Of a stretch of 64,000 nt of DNA, positions 47,958-60,331 are shown in pieces. Under the pieces are notes generated by a model. That model was not told where the DNA came from and made no database searches. It saw only the letters and a program-made list of their open reading frames with translations. A program made the translations under genes and the position numbers. Position 1 is the stretch's first letter. Every line of letters starts with the position of its first letter. The DNA comes from Dolomedes plantarius (Eukaryota; Arthropoda; Arachnida; Araneae; Dolomedidae): positions 61,825,668-61,889,667 of the forward strand of contig OU015493.1 of the NCBI GenBank assembly GCA_907164885.2, written 5' to 3'.

Positions 47958-48433
47958 TGTAAGGTATACATAAGATTCGATTCACAAGAATCGAACTTTT
48001 GAGTGAATAAATTAAAGAAGCTGCTTGAGATATGCTAATTTCGGCATACCCGTTTGGTACAAATACCATGCAGCTTGATTAGAAAGAAGAGGTTGTTAAA
48101 GTTGATAGATAAGCGAGTTAAGGGAGCTACGAGGTAAGCAGCTCCAGGTGTTAACCGGCGCTTGTACTTAGGGGGCCCAAAGTTTACGTGGCAGAACTGC
48201 TGGTTTGACTCTCTGCTGGTTTGTGAGTATGGCAAAGTGTCTTTTTATTGAATGCTAATATATATTCCGTACAAGTAGTACGTATGCTTATTGCTGTAAA
48301 AGCAAATTCTATATGTGCAACGAATTCAATAAACATTGTTTCATGTATTGTACGTGTTTGTATGAAATTCATTTAGAGTGCCACTTCAAATTATATACAC
48401 TGAAGTCTGGGTAGAAGTGAGCGATTCTCTACA
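47958..48433 (+). repeat. 3' LTR
   Basis: 476 bp, a direct repeat of the 5' LTR. It carries the AATAAA poly-A word and is followed by the target duplicate GATG. Confidence 0.9.
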
Positions 48434-48439
48434 GATGTA

Positions 48440-49383
48440 AATAACTTTCCCTCTTAATACTTCTTATAAACTTTACCCAACTAAATATCAATAGTGTAGA
48501 TAATGTGTTCAAGTCAATAAACGTGTTATTCTCATCAATTGGACTGTTTGACGGAATTTGATGCTATTCAAGCCCGAGTACAACTTTTTAATCCAAGAAG
48601 CCTCTGCATGCCACAACGATTCCCCTTCATCTGTTTTCAATTTCCGAATTTCGTTTCAAGTGAGAGTCCTTATAATAGAGTTATTACATGCATATATAAA
48701 ATGGAAAATGACGTGAATGCTCCAAACATTAGGTTAAAAAAAAAAAAAGAGACTGGAAAACAAACTGGTCTCAGTTTCACATTCTAGCAAAAGGTACACA
48801 AACCCTTTGCATAGCAGGAAAGATGGACAGCTCTAGTGGCTAGCATCTTATATAATGGTCTTTATGTATTTCTCTTAATATTTTCTCTTGCCTCTTGCAT
48901 AATGTGTAGGCACAAGGAGATTACTGGTGTAATATCTCTTAAGTGGAATTGTACCACCGTTTTATTGCTTCATCTAGTGGCTACTGATGACGATACATAA
49001 GAAATTTAAACTCCTGTTTTGGACTCTCATCTGAAATATGTTCTGCAGTTATTTTCCATTACATGCTATCCCAACATCATGAAGTTTAGACAATTTTTTT
49101 TTCACATTTCATAGCTGCAATCTACTGACTAAAAGAAAAGCCTTTTTCTATGCGTTGAAATGTTTTATTTTTCGAAAAATGGTGCCAACTCGTTAATGTA
49201 TCTCAAAGCTGATGAAGAAAAAGGAAGAAAAACATTCCACTGCTTCTTCAAGAAATTGCAATTTAGCCGAAAGTCTACTTTTTGAGACACTCGGACTTCT
49301 TTTCATAATAATGAGATACAAATAACCTTTTCCTTACGGGATGGGTAGCATGTATCCCAAGAATACCCACGGGCCCAGGAATG

Positions 49384-49437
<54 letters not shown>

Positions 49438-49438
49438 G

Positions 49439-49487
<49 letters not shown>

Positions 49488-50560
49488 TATACTATATATA
49501 ACCCCCTTAGTGGCCGCTCTTAGGAAGAGGGTATGAAATTTCCCGTTCTAGGCAGGGAATCGAAAAAATTGGCCCCGTAAAGCTAAAGGTTAATTTTCGG
49601 ATTCTTGAATTATGACCTGTACGAATGGGTTGAAATATGAAATTATCTCAAAGTGAGATGTTTAATTTCTGTGCAATATTGGCATTAGCTTGAGTTCATC
49701 ATAATCTTTGATAAATTCAAGCTAATAACGAGAGACGGTTGGTCCTGTTATTTATATTGACAATGACCAGGCAAAGCATATAAAATTCAATGGTGGGTAA
49801 GAAAGCAATTATATATATCTAAAAAATTTTTGAGATATGTATTGCTTAATCCTCTTCCTATTACTTTAATCCTCTTAAATAATTCCCATTTACTTTAATC
49901 TCTCTCTAAAAAGATATAAGTAAATGACGTGGACATACACAGGATTTTTATTTTTTAAATGAATTTTTTAAGTTTAAATGTAATCTTCCTTTTAATTATT
50001 GCATAGATTTTACGTAAAGATCTCTTGCTGATGAACAAAACAATCTACACTGTGCATAGAAACAGAGATACTGAATTCACAAAAAAACTATTGAAATCTT
50101 TAATCACAAGTTTGGTTTTTACAGTTTTGGAATTTTATCAACAGGGAAATAATTATTTAATATAAAAGTATGATTATTATGCCATGCTGCAAAACATTTA
50201 AAATCATTGGTAGAGAGTTATTTAAAAAGGAAGGTTAAAAGGAATAGATATAAAAAACCACAGGGAAACCACAACAAAAACCTTACACTTATCTGAAATA
50301 CATTTTTTGAAAAATTTATGCTATTGAAATTCATTTACTTGACAAAATGAATTATGTGTTGCAGCTTTGCTTTCCAAATGCATTAGATAAACCTACTCGG
50401 GTGTGATTTCTATTCTTAGAAATTATGGCACTTTAGCAAAATGTGTTTCTCCCCATTGTTTTGATATTACAAGATCTCTTTTGACAGATTTTGATATTAA
50501 ATTTGGCAGAGAAAAATACTGCAAAAATATGAGACGTAGTAAACACACACTCGCTTTCAC
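48440..50560. other. AT-rich stretch without recognised gene, with (TA)n
   Basis: A (TA)n block with TGTA interruptions lies at 49387-49495. No supported coding or transposon ends were found in the remainder. Confidence 0.5.
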
Positions 50561-50562
50561 AT

Positions 50563-52524
50563 TCATTTATTTCTTGCATAAGATGAATCGCTATGGATTT
50601 TTACCCTTAGATTTGCATTTTGTCTTGATTGTTGGTCTGTAGTCATCGACGCCCTTGGATTGTAAGGCAGATTAAGCTTTGCTAATCTTCTGGGATTGTA
50701 GGGCAGCTCAATTTCTGCTTTTAATAAATACTGAATTTCTTCAGGACTCATGTCTGCAGGATCCTTGTGATATATATCCTGTGAATGGTTTATTCCTTGT
50801 TTTGTTATGGAACTTGCTCCTAGGAGATTGCCGGGATCATCAGAATGGAAGAATTCTAGATTGCTGTCAGGATTAGTATTTCTTCTAAGGTTTTCTTCCC
50901 TCATTAGCATCTCTTTAACTTTGTCTGAGTAACTGGTACACTTAACACGGGGAAAAGGAGAGGCGGAATCAGGCCAGTCTCCTAACTGGATTTCGCTGGC
51001 CGTCTTGCGAACTAAATCTGCATACGTCTCATGAGAATTATGGTGTGTGGAATTACTCTGGATTGGTTTAACTGGGCTTCTTCCATCCTGAAGTGTGTTT
51101 GCCCCAGCGTAAGTGTGTACGAGGAGAGAATTGTTATCGTATGATGGGAGAATCTGTTCTTCAGGCTCTCTATCCTCCGTTGGAACCTCATCAGCCTTAG
51201 CGGGAGAGTGGGAACTTGAAATGGATGGGAAATCAGAGTCGAGCCATCTTCTATACCGAACTTCTCTGGCTGGCATTTGCACAGTATTTGCATAAGTCTT
51301 TTTTCGGGGAGACAGAGACTTCCCTTCCTCTCTCTGAATCTCAGATTTTTGGTCGACATAGTTTCCACTTTCATCACTTATAGTATTTTGCGGCGTAGAA
51401 TAATCATGGATTGGCTGGGACATGTTTCTTTCTCGCTCTGATTCTTGCCTAGCACATAAGAAGTTGTAAGAATCAACGGAGTGAGAAGAATGAGCTACAT
51501 TGCTAATGAAATTCTGTCTTTCTGGATTTATCTCAGGCATCGAAATCTCCTTGGGCTTGGCAGAATAAGGCTGAATATCTGCAACCCCAGGAAATTTAGC
51601 AGCAATCCTACTTTTGCGCTTGATTTCTGTGATCACTTGAACTGAATCTGTAAACAAATTTTTACAGCTCGCTGCACACTTGCCTTCCTCCATTTCTTCC
51701 TCAGTTATTTGCATGAGCTGGTATCCGCTGTCACTTTCATTACACACAGATTGCTTCTGTGCCGTGCTAGTAGAAGTATCTGGAACATACGGCGACTTAA
51801 ACTGATCTTTCCTATCTTCTACATTACTTGCTGATTTGTCTGTTGCCGCTTCAATGAATTCAGGTAGTAATATTTTGAATTCAACTGGCTGGCAGTATTT
51901 GTTCTTACTTAACAGATATTCCAAGGCATATGCGGAGTTTACTCCTCCAGAAAAGTAATCCATTGTGGTTTGTGTCAGTATCCCGTATTTATGCCATTCA
52001 AGGCTGCCAAGTTGCTCGTAGTCCACGTCGTATTCCTCTGGTAGCTCTATTGGAGGAATCACTATCTGGACTTCGTCATCTGTTGCAACACTCCAGGAAT
52101 CTGGTATGCTCTCGTTATCAGAAGCAACGCAATCAGAAGCAATGGAATCAGAAGCAATGAAAAAGTTGCTGTGAGCATTTACCATGCGGGATCTAGTGTC
52201 TCGGTGGGGATAAATCCTGGGTTCAGCGCGATATCCGATGGGAAAAGTTGCAGTTTCCATGACAGAAGTGCTTGATTCCGGACATGTGGGCCCTACTTTG
52301 GGTGTTAAGGCATTTATTCTTTTTGTCAGACAAGGAATCGATGGTTTTGTCAGTAAATGGTTCTGCGTCGCAGAGGTTGATTTTGTTACGAGATGGAAAG
52401 GGCTCTGATCGGCTATCGCGTCTGACGCGATGTCTATATCAGAGGGCGTAACTCCTGATTGGACAGATCTGGCATTTAAGTCTTCGCTTCTTCCGGAAAC
52501 ACCAGCGGAGAAATTTTCTTCCAT
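50563..52524 (-). CDS. Unrecognised protein, large coding exon of about 653 codons
   Basis: The minus strand is open without interruption from a splice acceptor (T-rich tract ending TTTTTGCAG, exon from 52538) to the stop at 50563; MEENF at 52524 is the likely start. A second possible acceptor lies 1 bp before it. The protein is acidic/Ser-rich and probably largely disordered. Features in 653-residue numbering: IASD/VASD reiterations at 123-136; a more structured-looking segment at about 170-210 (SLEWHKYGILTQTTMDYF); two copies of a 28-residue unit beginning TYANTV (410) and TYADLV (500), both with a W-x-D-S core; a third SYSDKV (531); and LPYNPR twice at 607 and 619. No known domain is recognised. 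Codon composition and length in an AT-rich region argue for a real host gene. An upstream leader exon is implied by the acceptor. AATAAA overlaps the stop. Confidence 0.7.
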   Translation of the reverse strand: MEENFSAGVSGRSEDLNARSVQSGVTPSDIDIASDAIADQSPFHLVTKSTSATQNHLLTKPSIPCLTKRINALTPKVGPTCPESSTSVMETATFPIGYRAEPRIYPHRDTRSRMVNAHSNFFIASDSIASDCVASDNESIPDSWSVATDDEVQIVIPPIELPEEYDVDYEQLGSLEWHKYGILTQTTMDYFSGGVNSAYALEYLLSKNKYCQPVEFKILLPEFIEAATDKSASNVEDRKDQFKSPYVPDTSTSTAQKQSVCNESDSGYQLMQITEEEMEEGKCAASCKNLFTDSVQVITEIKRKSRIAAKFPGVADIQPYSAKPKEISMPEINPERQNFISNVAHSSHSVDSYNFLCARQESERERNMSQPIHDYSTPQNTISDESGNYVDQKSEIQREEGKSLSPRKKTYANTVQMPAREVRYRRWLDSDFPSISSSHSPAKADEVPTEDREPEEQILPSYDNNSLLVHTYAGANTLQDGRSPVKPIQSNSTHHNSHETYADLVRKTASEIQLGDWPDSASPFPRVKCTSYSDKVKEMLMREENLRRNTNPDSNLEFFHSDDPGNLLGASSITKQGINHSQDIYHKDPADMSPEEIQYLLKAEIELPYNPRRLAKLNLPYNPRASMTTDQQSRQNANLRVKIHSDSSYARNK

Positions 52525-52859
52525 GCTGAAAATAAACCCTGCAAAAATAAAAAAAGAAAATTTTGACAACTAAGGGAATTAGAAATTCATGTGCGAATAA
52601 ATGTAATTAAGAAACTTTGCAAACCAACAATCTGTCGAGCCTTTTCTTATTTGGCAGTTTTTTCCTGCTGTTAAAATAGTACAAGTACCTACCCCAGGTA
52701 AAGTGCAACTACCTACCCCCGTATAAGAACTTTCTGAGAGTATTTTTAGTCAAGAATTATAATAAAGTAGTGATGATGCCAAGTAAAATTTTCGTGGGAA
52801 AGAGAAGTTCACAGGTCCATAGACGGTTAATAGATTTGAAGCGTCCAGGGGTAAAACGA

Positions 52860-53230
52860 CTGTACAGCCATTTTTAAGAAAATGAGTTACCATTGCTATC
52901 TTGTAGCTTTCAAGGAGTACTAACACCGCGTGCATTCATGTCTGGAACAGAACCACTTTAAATCCGTTAAAATTAATGATAAAGTTTCGGTGTGCCGGGG
53001 AAAAACACTTTTCTCCAACTTTCAAATTCGTTTTACTCAAACTGCAAATCTTACGAAAATGAGTTAGCATTGCCATCTTGTAGCTTTCAAGGAGTACTAA
53101 CACCACGTGCATTCATATCTGGGACAGAACCTATTTAAAGCCGCTAAAAATAGCGATAAATTTTCGTAGTGCCGGGGAAAAGAACACTTTACTCCGACTT
53201 TCAAATTCATTTTTCTCAAAACGAAGTTTT
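52860..53230. repeat. Tandem duplication, 176-bp period
   Basis: The block AATGAGTTACCATTGCTATC, TTGTAGCTTTCAAGGAGTAC, TAACACCGCGTGCATTCATG at 52881 recurs at about 53057, followed in both by GGAACAGAACC, GTGCCGGGGAAAA and CACTTTCAAATTC-like words. It is about two copies and non-coding. Confidence 0.8.
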
Positions 53231-53921
53231 TGGAGTAAAGTGGTTTTATCCCTGGATCCTTCATTTGTGAAAGATCTGAAAACATGAAAGATCTGAATTT
53301 CTAGAAGATCTTATTCTCCGAGCTTCACCCCTTCTCTTTTGCTTTCGTTCCTGTGATCACGCAATTAAAATAATGACTAATAGAAATTGAGTACTGAGAC
53401 ATACGCGGCTCCGAATGTTCTATTCAGTAGGAGTTATAATTATGGGAGACAGCACTTCTCAGCTTGATTCTTAATGCAATACATAAACCCTCGGATCTTC
53501 ATAATTAATGTTAGAAATCATGTTAAGACATAACAAGTTTTATTAAGACTTCTGTATTTGTATTAAGAAATGAATAAAGCAATGACACGAACGATAGTAA
53601 GACTGGAAACCAAAATATTTTAAAGCCCTGTAACAATTAATTGAGCAACCGAGAAACATGAAATTTCGAAAACTATGCACTCTTTATTTAAAAGCGTATT
53701 TTCATGTGCAGAAGTTAACATAATTTAAAGATATATATTTTCTTATCAGTAATTAGAACAATGCTATGACGAAAATTCTCCATAGATTAACATAGGGACT
53801 GAAGATCTGCAAGGTCAATGATTGCGCCACTTTTGTCCGTCTCCTGGTCAACAGTCTTATTGCCTTTTGAGTAATTGCTTTATTTGTCATTTATTACAAG
53901 TTCAGAAGTCTACATAGAACT

Positions 53922-54862
53922 AGGGTTTTCGGTTTTGAACAGCTTTTTTAAAACCCGGGTTTCGGGTTTGACGGGTTTTTTAAATTTAAAACCCGGGTTT
54001 TCCCAGGTTTATTTGGTAGGTTCCAGGGGATCAATAGCAAAGAACTAAAATAATAAATAATTTATTAGAAGCATTTAATTTATTTCAGAATTTCAAATGT
54101 AAAATATAACAGTAAATAAATTTAATGTTAATAAACATATACATATATGTATAAGATAAATAAAAGTGCTACATATATCTCATTTTTTATAAAGCTGCCT
54201 TACAACCATCATTGCAATCAACGTATCATCATTGAGTCGGCTTCTGAGTTTATTAACAAAGAGACCCATTACAGAAAATGCTCATTCTGCTTCCAACGAA
54301 GTTGGTCGAATTGTTGTTTAAGACCTGAAAAGTTTTTCTAGCATTTCAGGTCGGCTTTTTGTTGCCCGAAACAACTCAATTTCTTTTCTTATGATATATG
54401 AACCAGATTTTGATTTTTACGATTTTCCTTATTATCATTCTCCTGCAGAAACATACTAACTTTATCAGATAGGGACATTTGTTTAGTACAAGCACCAATA
54501 CTCGTAGCATCATCTTCAGTTCCATCTTTAACTCCCACCTCAACTGCTACTTCTGGTTCAGACTCTGACCCATTATCATTTACGTTGAATAATCGTTTTA
54601 TTGAGGTTGTTGCCAGATTAAATATTTTGTTTTTAAAAATTTTACTACCAAACTTATCATATGATTGGTCTTGGTTTCAAATTAAGGAATATAATTGGTA
54701 TTCTACTGTATTAGATAAATAACTAATTCCCCGGATTTACATTGAAAATTCCCCGGGTTTCGGGTTCGTAAAATCTTTGAAAAACCCGGGTTTTCGGGTT
54801 CGTAAAATCTTTGAAAAACACCGGGTTTTCGGGTTCGGGGAAACCCGGGTCAAAAACCTTTT
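53922..54862 (-). mobile_element. hAT transposon relic
   Basis: Ends rich in AAACCCGGGTTTT words point toward each other, with ATAGAACT before and ACAGAACC after (8-bp duplication with two differences). The right end carries three reiterations of GGGTTTTCGGGTTCGTAAAA-type wording. A minus-strand hAT dimerisation segment is inside. Boundaries are less certain than the family. Confidence 0.55.
54180..54310 (-). pseudogene. hAT transposase C-terminal dimerisation fragment
   Basis: The minus frame reads SLEAE-stop-AFSVMGLFVNKLRS, then RLNDDTLIAMMVVRQLYKK. The usual family wording is S-x-EAERAFS...KLRSRLND...L, so this is the hATC domain with a nonsense codon at the Arg. Confidence 0.75.
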
Positions 54863-55387
54863 ACAGAACCTGTTTTGCGTTATCTGCCCTTCTGATATAA
54901 ATCTTTTAATTTACCCTGTGTACATCTTTTCTTTTCTTTTGTCCGCTTATACTATTAGATATGGAATTTGAAACAGCAACGATCGAGGCATATCCATGTC
55001 GGTAACCCCTTTTCCTTCTCTGTATATGAAGATGAAATATTCTTGGGTATATAAGAAGCACGACGGGGATTCCCCTAGAAACACTTGGCTTGCATTTAGA
55101 AGTATCCATATGCTCTGGAGGAGTCATGCTCGATATATACGCCATTATCTGGTATTTTTCTGTAACATTGTTGTTATTTAGCTTTTATTGATGAATGATA
55201 AAGCTGCACTAATTTTATCTTTTGTCACGACATATTTTCAGCCAATCTGATTTTATATGCAAAATCCACAGATAATTAGGTGATCACTGTACTTCAGAAA
55301 ATCAGCAAACTTTGGTAATAAGTGAATTAATGCAGAACACATGGTCAGTAGCTCTTTTCCTGTGGTGGTTCCTCTTAGGCTCTAGGT

Positions 55388-56068
<681 letters not shown>

Positions 56069-56171
56069 CTCTAGGAGCTCATTGAGAAAGCTTTACAAAA
56101 TTTGAATTTTAATGGAGTTGGTAGGGGATTATTCTTCTCCTAAGCCCCCAGAAAACACACACACACACACA

Positions 56172-57130
56172 CTGTATCTCCAGAACCATATGGCCTAGGA
56201 AGCTGAAATTTTGAGTGGTGGTTCCTCTTAAGCCCTAGGTGCATAGTAAGAAATCTTTTTTGAAAAGTCAAATTTTAAGGGGGTTAAAAGGGCTTAAAGA
56301 CCCCCTTTCCCCAAAAAGATGAAAAAAAACCCATTGTATTTCTGGAGCCATAAGGTCTAGGATGCTGAAATATTTCATGGTGTTACCTCCTAAGCTGTAA
56401 GGTAGGTGCTCACTAAGAAATCGTTTTTATAAACAAAAATTTTAAAGGGTGTTTAAAGGAGATTTTACCTCCAAAATAAGACACAAGCTGACTGATAATT
56501 GTATCTCTGGAACCGTAAGGCCCAGGAAGATAAAATTTATCAAGGTAGTTCCTATTAGATCCCAGGGACTGACTAACAAATCTTTTTAAAAATTCAAATT
56601 TTAAGGTGTTAAAAGGGCTTTAAACCCCCAAAATAAATCACTGACTGACAGATCACTGTATCGTAGGAACCATAATTTCTAAGAAGTTAAAATTTTGTAT
56701 GGTGTTGGTCTTAGGACCTAGGCGCTCACTAAGAAATCTTTTAAAAAATTTCGATCTTTAAGGGGGTTAAAAGAGGCTTCATCCCCTAGAATAGAATACT
56801 GACTGACTGATTGGTGGTATCCCTGGAACCATGAGGCTTAGAAAGCTAAAATTTTGAATAGCGCTTCATTTTAGGCCCCAGGCCTCACTAAAAAAAACTT
56901 TTTAAGAAATTCAAAATTTAAGAGGGTTGGTTTAAAAGAGCTTAAGCCACTACAAAAACACTAACTGACTGACCACTGTATCGCTGTAACCAGAAAGCTT
57001 AGGAAGCTGAAATGTTTGCCCTGTTGTTAATATAATGCCCCGGGTGCTCAGAGATTTAAAAAAAAAATTAAACCTTTAAGTGTGTTAAAACAGGGCCTTA
57101 AATCCCATAAAATTGGAAAATATCTAAATA
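56172..57130. repeat. Six tandem units of about 160 bp inside the Helitron-like segment
   Basis: Units start near 56172, 56335, 56495, 56655, 56812 and 56977 with CTGTATCTCTGGAACCATAA-like wording. They continue GGAAGCTGAAATTTTG, CTAGGTGCTCACTAAGAAAT and GGGGTTAAAAGGGCTTAAA. TGACTGAC words separate the units. Confidence 0.8.
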
Positions 57131-57213
57131 ACCCATATTTAATGTCGGATCACTGTCGTTAAAGTATATGGTGAACTTCTTTGAGGAATAATAACACTTT
57201 ACTGCTAAAGTTA

Positions 57214-58741
57214 CACTGGTGAAATAAATTAAGAGAATTTGCATATTTTATCGAATTTCATGAAAAGAACTGAACTGAATGTAAAACCACTGCTTTTAGA
57301 CAAAAATGCAAATCTTGTACGTCAAATACGTAAGCGTACACGTGTGTGTAGGCGGAGCCAGTAGAGAAATAGGCTTTATAAGCGCGCGTAAGTTAAGACG
57401 CATTTCGTTCGCTAGCACACCTCGGCGAATTTCTTGGTGTTATTTTGCAGCAATCGGTTAATTTCAAATTGTAAAAATAAAAATGAGTAACCACCAACGT
57501 TTAGATGATGGAATGAGGTGGCGAATTGTGGGGAGGCTAGAAGCAGGCCAATCTCAAGTCCAAATTTGTAGAGAGTTCAATTTAACGCCCAGCGTCGTGT
57601 GTAACTTATGGAAACAGTCCCAGGATACCGGATCCATCGAGAGAAAGTCTAGGCAAGGTCGTCTAAGAGCCACGGCGGCCAGAGAAGATCGCCATTTGTC
57701 GATTATAGCGAAGCGTAACAGGAGTTCTACAGCTTCTCAGTTCTCTCGTGACTTGAATGCAGCCACAGGAACCCGTGTATCAAGGGTGACTGTTTCCAAA
57801 AGACTTCATGAGAGAGGGTTGTTTGCAAGAAGACCTGCTGTTTGCGTCCCGCTCACTTCTACGAACAGGAGAATCCGTTTATCATGGTGGTGCAGACAGC
57901 ATAGAGATTGGAGTATGGATCAATGGGTGACCGTTCTCTTCACTGATGAGTCCCGGTTCAGCCTAAACACCGATTCTCGCCGTACGTTCATATGGAGAGA
58001 ACCAGGGACCCGCTACCTACCCTCCAATGTCCACGAAATCGACCATTATGGCGGAGGAGGTTTAATGGTCTGGGCAGGCATCATGTTGGATGGCCGCACA
58101 CCTCTCCATGTCTTTGAAAGAGGCACTGTGACTGGTGTGAGGTATAGGGATGAGGTCTTGGAGCCCTATGTTCACCTTTTCAGGGGTGCAGTTGGCCCTG
58201 AGTTCATTTTAATGGACGATAACATGAGGCCACATAGAGCTCTTCTGGTCGACGAATTTCTAGAGAGTGAGGATATTCGCCGGATGGATTGGCCAACCAG
58301 ATCTCCAGACCTTAACCCTATAGAGCATGTCTGGGACGCTCTGAGGAGGGCAATTGCAACTCGCTACCCCTCTCCAAGAACCATCCAGGGAATGAAATGA
58401 GCGTTGCTGAAAGAGTGGGACCAATTGCCACAGGAAATGATAAACTGCCTTATTTCAAGTATGAAATCACGCTGCGAGACCTGTATATCTGTAAGAGGGG
58501 ACCATACCCTCTGTTAACCCATCTATTAACCCATTTTTTGTTTATTCTGCAACCGCTGTTTCATACCTTCCGACTCCAACGAGTGTTACGCACGATCACG
58601 AGTGTGTATTACAATTATTGAATGGTTATTTGTTTTGTATTGTATCAATGATTGCACATATCAAATTTCATTAAAATCGGTACAGTAGTTCTAGAGATAA
58701 TCGACCAAGTCTGCAAATTCTCATAATTTCTTACACCAGTG
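57214..58741 (+). mobile_element. Tc1 element copy D (second family), complete ends
   Basis: Inverted ends CACTGGTGAAATAAATTAAG and its near complement (TTACACCAGTG) are flanked by TA. Length is 1528 bp. It contains a transposase with one nonsense codon. This family is distinct from copies A-C. Confidence 0.9.
57483..58517 (+). pseudogene. Tc1-family transposase with one premature stop
   Basis: Met at 57483 (MSNHQRLDDGMRWR). The frame is open to a TGA at codon 306 (58398-58400), after which the same frame continues through SLISSMKSRC-type C-terminal wording to TAA at 58515-58517, for about 344 codons overall. A helix-turn-helix is seen at GQSQVQICREFNLTPSVV and a second DNA-binding part at SRVTVSKRLHERGLF. 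Catalytic residues are LFTDESRF, LMDDNMRPH and LNPIEHVWD with 34 residues between the last two (DD34E). Everything up to the catalytic Glu is intact; only the last 39 residues lie beyond the stop. CGA-to-TGA is the simplest explanation. Confidence 0.9.
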
Positions 58742-58817
58742 TACTTTAAATTAAATTAGCCAAATTACATAATTGATAGTAGTAAAGTATTCCGAATCGA
58801 AGCATGGTATTCAGCTA

Positions 58818-58818
<1 letters not shown>

Positions 58819-58892
<74 letters not shown>
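58819..58892. repeat. (TA)n microsatellite
   Basis: A pure TA run immediately after the Helitron-like 3' end. Confidence 0.95.
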
Positions 58893-58893
<1 letters not shown>

Positions 58894-58899
58894 CATATG

Positions 58900-59367
58900 A
58901 AACCCAGAATACCCTTTTAAAATTGCAAAATTCAATCAAAAATGCTTGGGCGTATCTCGATGACACATCTTCTCGTGGGAGTCGAGCCCAGATCCCTGGG
59001 CTCGGACCAATAATTGCAAGAGATTTTGATCACGAGACAAGACTTCCATAGAGTTATAAATAGGCTTGCAGCCAAGTGGAGGTGGGATTTTTTTTAATTG
59101 TCGCTGTCCAGTCAACATATAACAGTTAGGCAATAAAAAACCTTTGTTCTAAGAGTGGTGTAGTTTTTGTGTGTCCGAGGGCTGGAAGGGCCAGTTACAA
59201 GCATGTCATCAACCGAGATCTAAGAGGATACTTGTTGTTTAAAGTCCCAAAAAACTAGGACCAGCGGCAAGTTTTCATCGGCCAACGACGTATAAGGGCA
59301 GGAATCTGGGTCACAGAGTTGACCTTGTGATGCATCAGCCCCCCTTCTCTTTCCGTGCCAGTGCGTT

Positions 59368-59400
<33 letters not shown>

Positions 59401-60155
59401 CAGGTTTTACAAAGAAATACTTTTCAATATGAATTTTCCTAGACCCACTAAAGTTTCCTTTATATGATGTTTACCAACGATAGTTTTGTTTCCTTTGGCC
59501 GAAACGATATTTAAATGATGTTCCTCTGAACATACATAAAATATGTATTAAAATGAAACAATATTATTAATACTGAATTAGATACCAAAATAAGTGAACC
59601 TCGTCACATATGCATAAATTAAATCAAACTTACTTCGAAAGAACGAATTTAAGATGTTACCCATGTGCGATTGATTGTTATTTCGCTCAGGTCGGACCCA
59701 TGCAAAGCCTGAGTTGTTTTTGAGGGTTGAATTTAGGCTTTTGCTCGTATGTTTAGCACCCTGCTCATCTCATATAATTGTTCTGGTCTGACACATAAAT
59801 CTGCTTATTGGTTACTAGTAGTGTTGGTGTCACTCAAGAAAGGTGCATTGCTAAGAGACGTTTCCTTAATTCACTTCCCTCTATTGTTAGTGTACCTCTA
59901 TTATTAGTGATTTCTTTCTTCTTTTAATAATATCTTTATTAAATGTCTTCAATTAACTTTTAAAGCATTGTTATAGTCGCATGTCAATCGGCTGCCAAAC
60001 AACAATGTATTGTTCATTTTTTTTATGCTTTATGAGTTTAGTTTGGGAAAGAGTTAAAAGAGGCTGTCGTTTTGGCAGTCAACAATTTAGCGATTTTTTT
60101 TAGATTTTCATAAAGGGAAACTTGGGGCGTTGGTCATCTGTAAAAAACAAAAAAT
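58900..60155. other. Stretch without recognised gene
   Basis: 58930-59340 is GC-richer, with GTCGAGCCCAGATCCCTGGG and CAGGAATCTGGGTCACAGAG, possibly an old SINE or MITE, but there are no box A/B motifs. A (CA)(TA)n tract lies at 59370-59400. The rest is AT-rich with no supported coding. Confidence 0.35.
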
Positions 60156-60159
60156 ATTT

Positions 60160-60331
60160 CAGGTAGTCTTTTCTAACGAAACTACCGCGGGGTTATTAAA
60201 GTAGGATTACTTATTGTTACATACCTTTTTTTTCCTTTTTTTTAAACACATTTTGGTGCTTTTCTGTTTAACTATTTACTGCTACTGGGTTTGGCGCGAT
60301 GCCAAAATTATAACTCTCGACGCAGGACATA
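60160..60331 (-). repeat. Dispersed repeat X, copy 4 (cut by Tc1 copy C)
   Basis: It starts AGGTAGTCTTTTCTAACGAA and runs to CCAAAATTATAACTCTCGAC before Tc1 sequence begins. The rest of the repeat is absent on the other side. Confidence 0.75.

Larger units (their letters stand above)
45746..48433 (+). mobile_element. LTR retrotransposon, gag only (non-autonomous)
   Basis: Two direct LTRs (45746-46216 and 47958-48433) begin TGTAAGG and end CTACA. The 4-bp target duplication GATG is present on both outer sides (45742-45745 and 48434-48437), a size usual for Gypsy-type elements. Just inside the 5' LTR is TGGCGCCCGAAAG, a primer-binding site form. Before the 3' LTR is a purine-rich CGAGGGAGG tract. 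The internal region is only 1.74 kb and has a gag-like ORF but no protease, RT or integrase, so it would depend on another element. Confidence 0.9.

Noticed and set aside
48431..48840. Helitron 3' end at CAGCTCTAGT near 48831 pairing with the 45438 terminus
   Set aside because: There is no hairpin and the terminal wording differs from the two clear Helitron ends, so the pairing is not supported.
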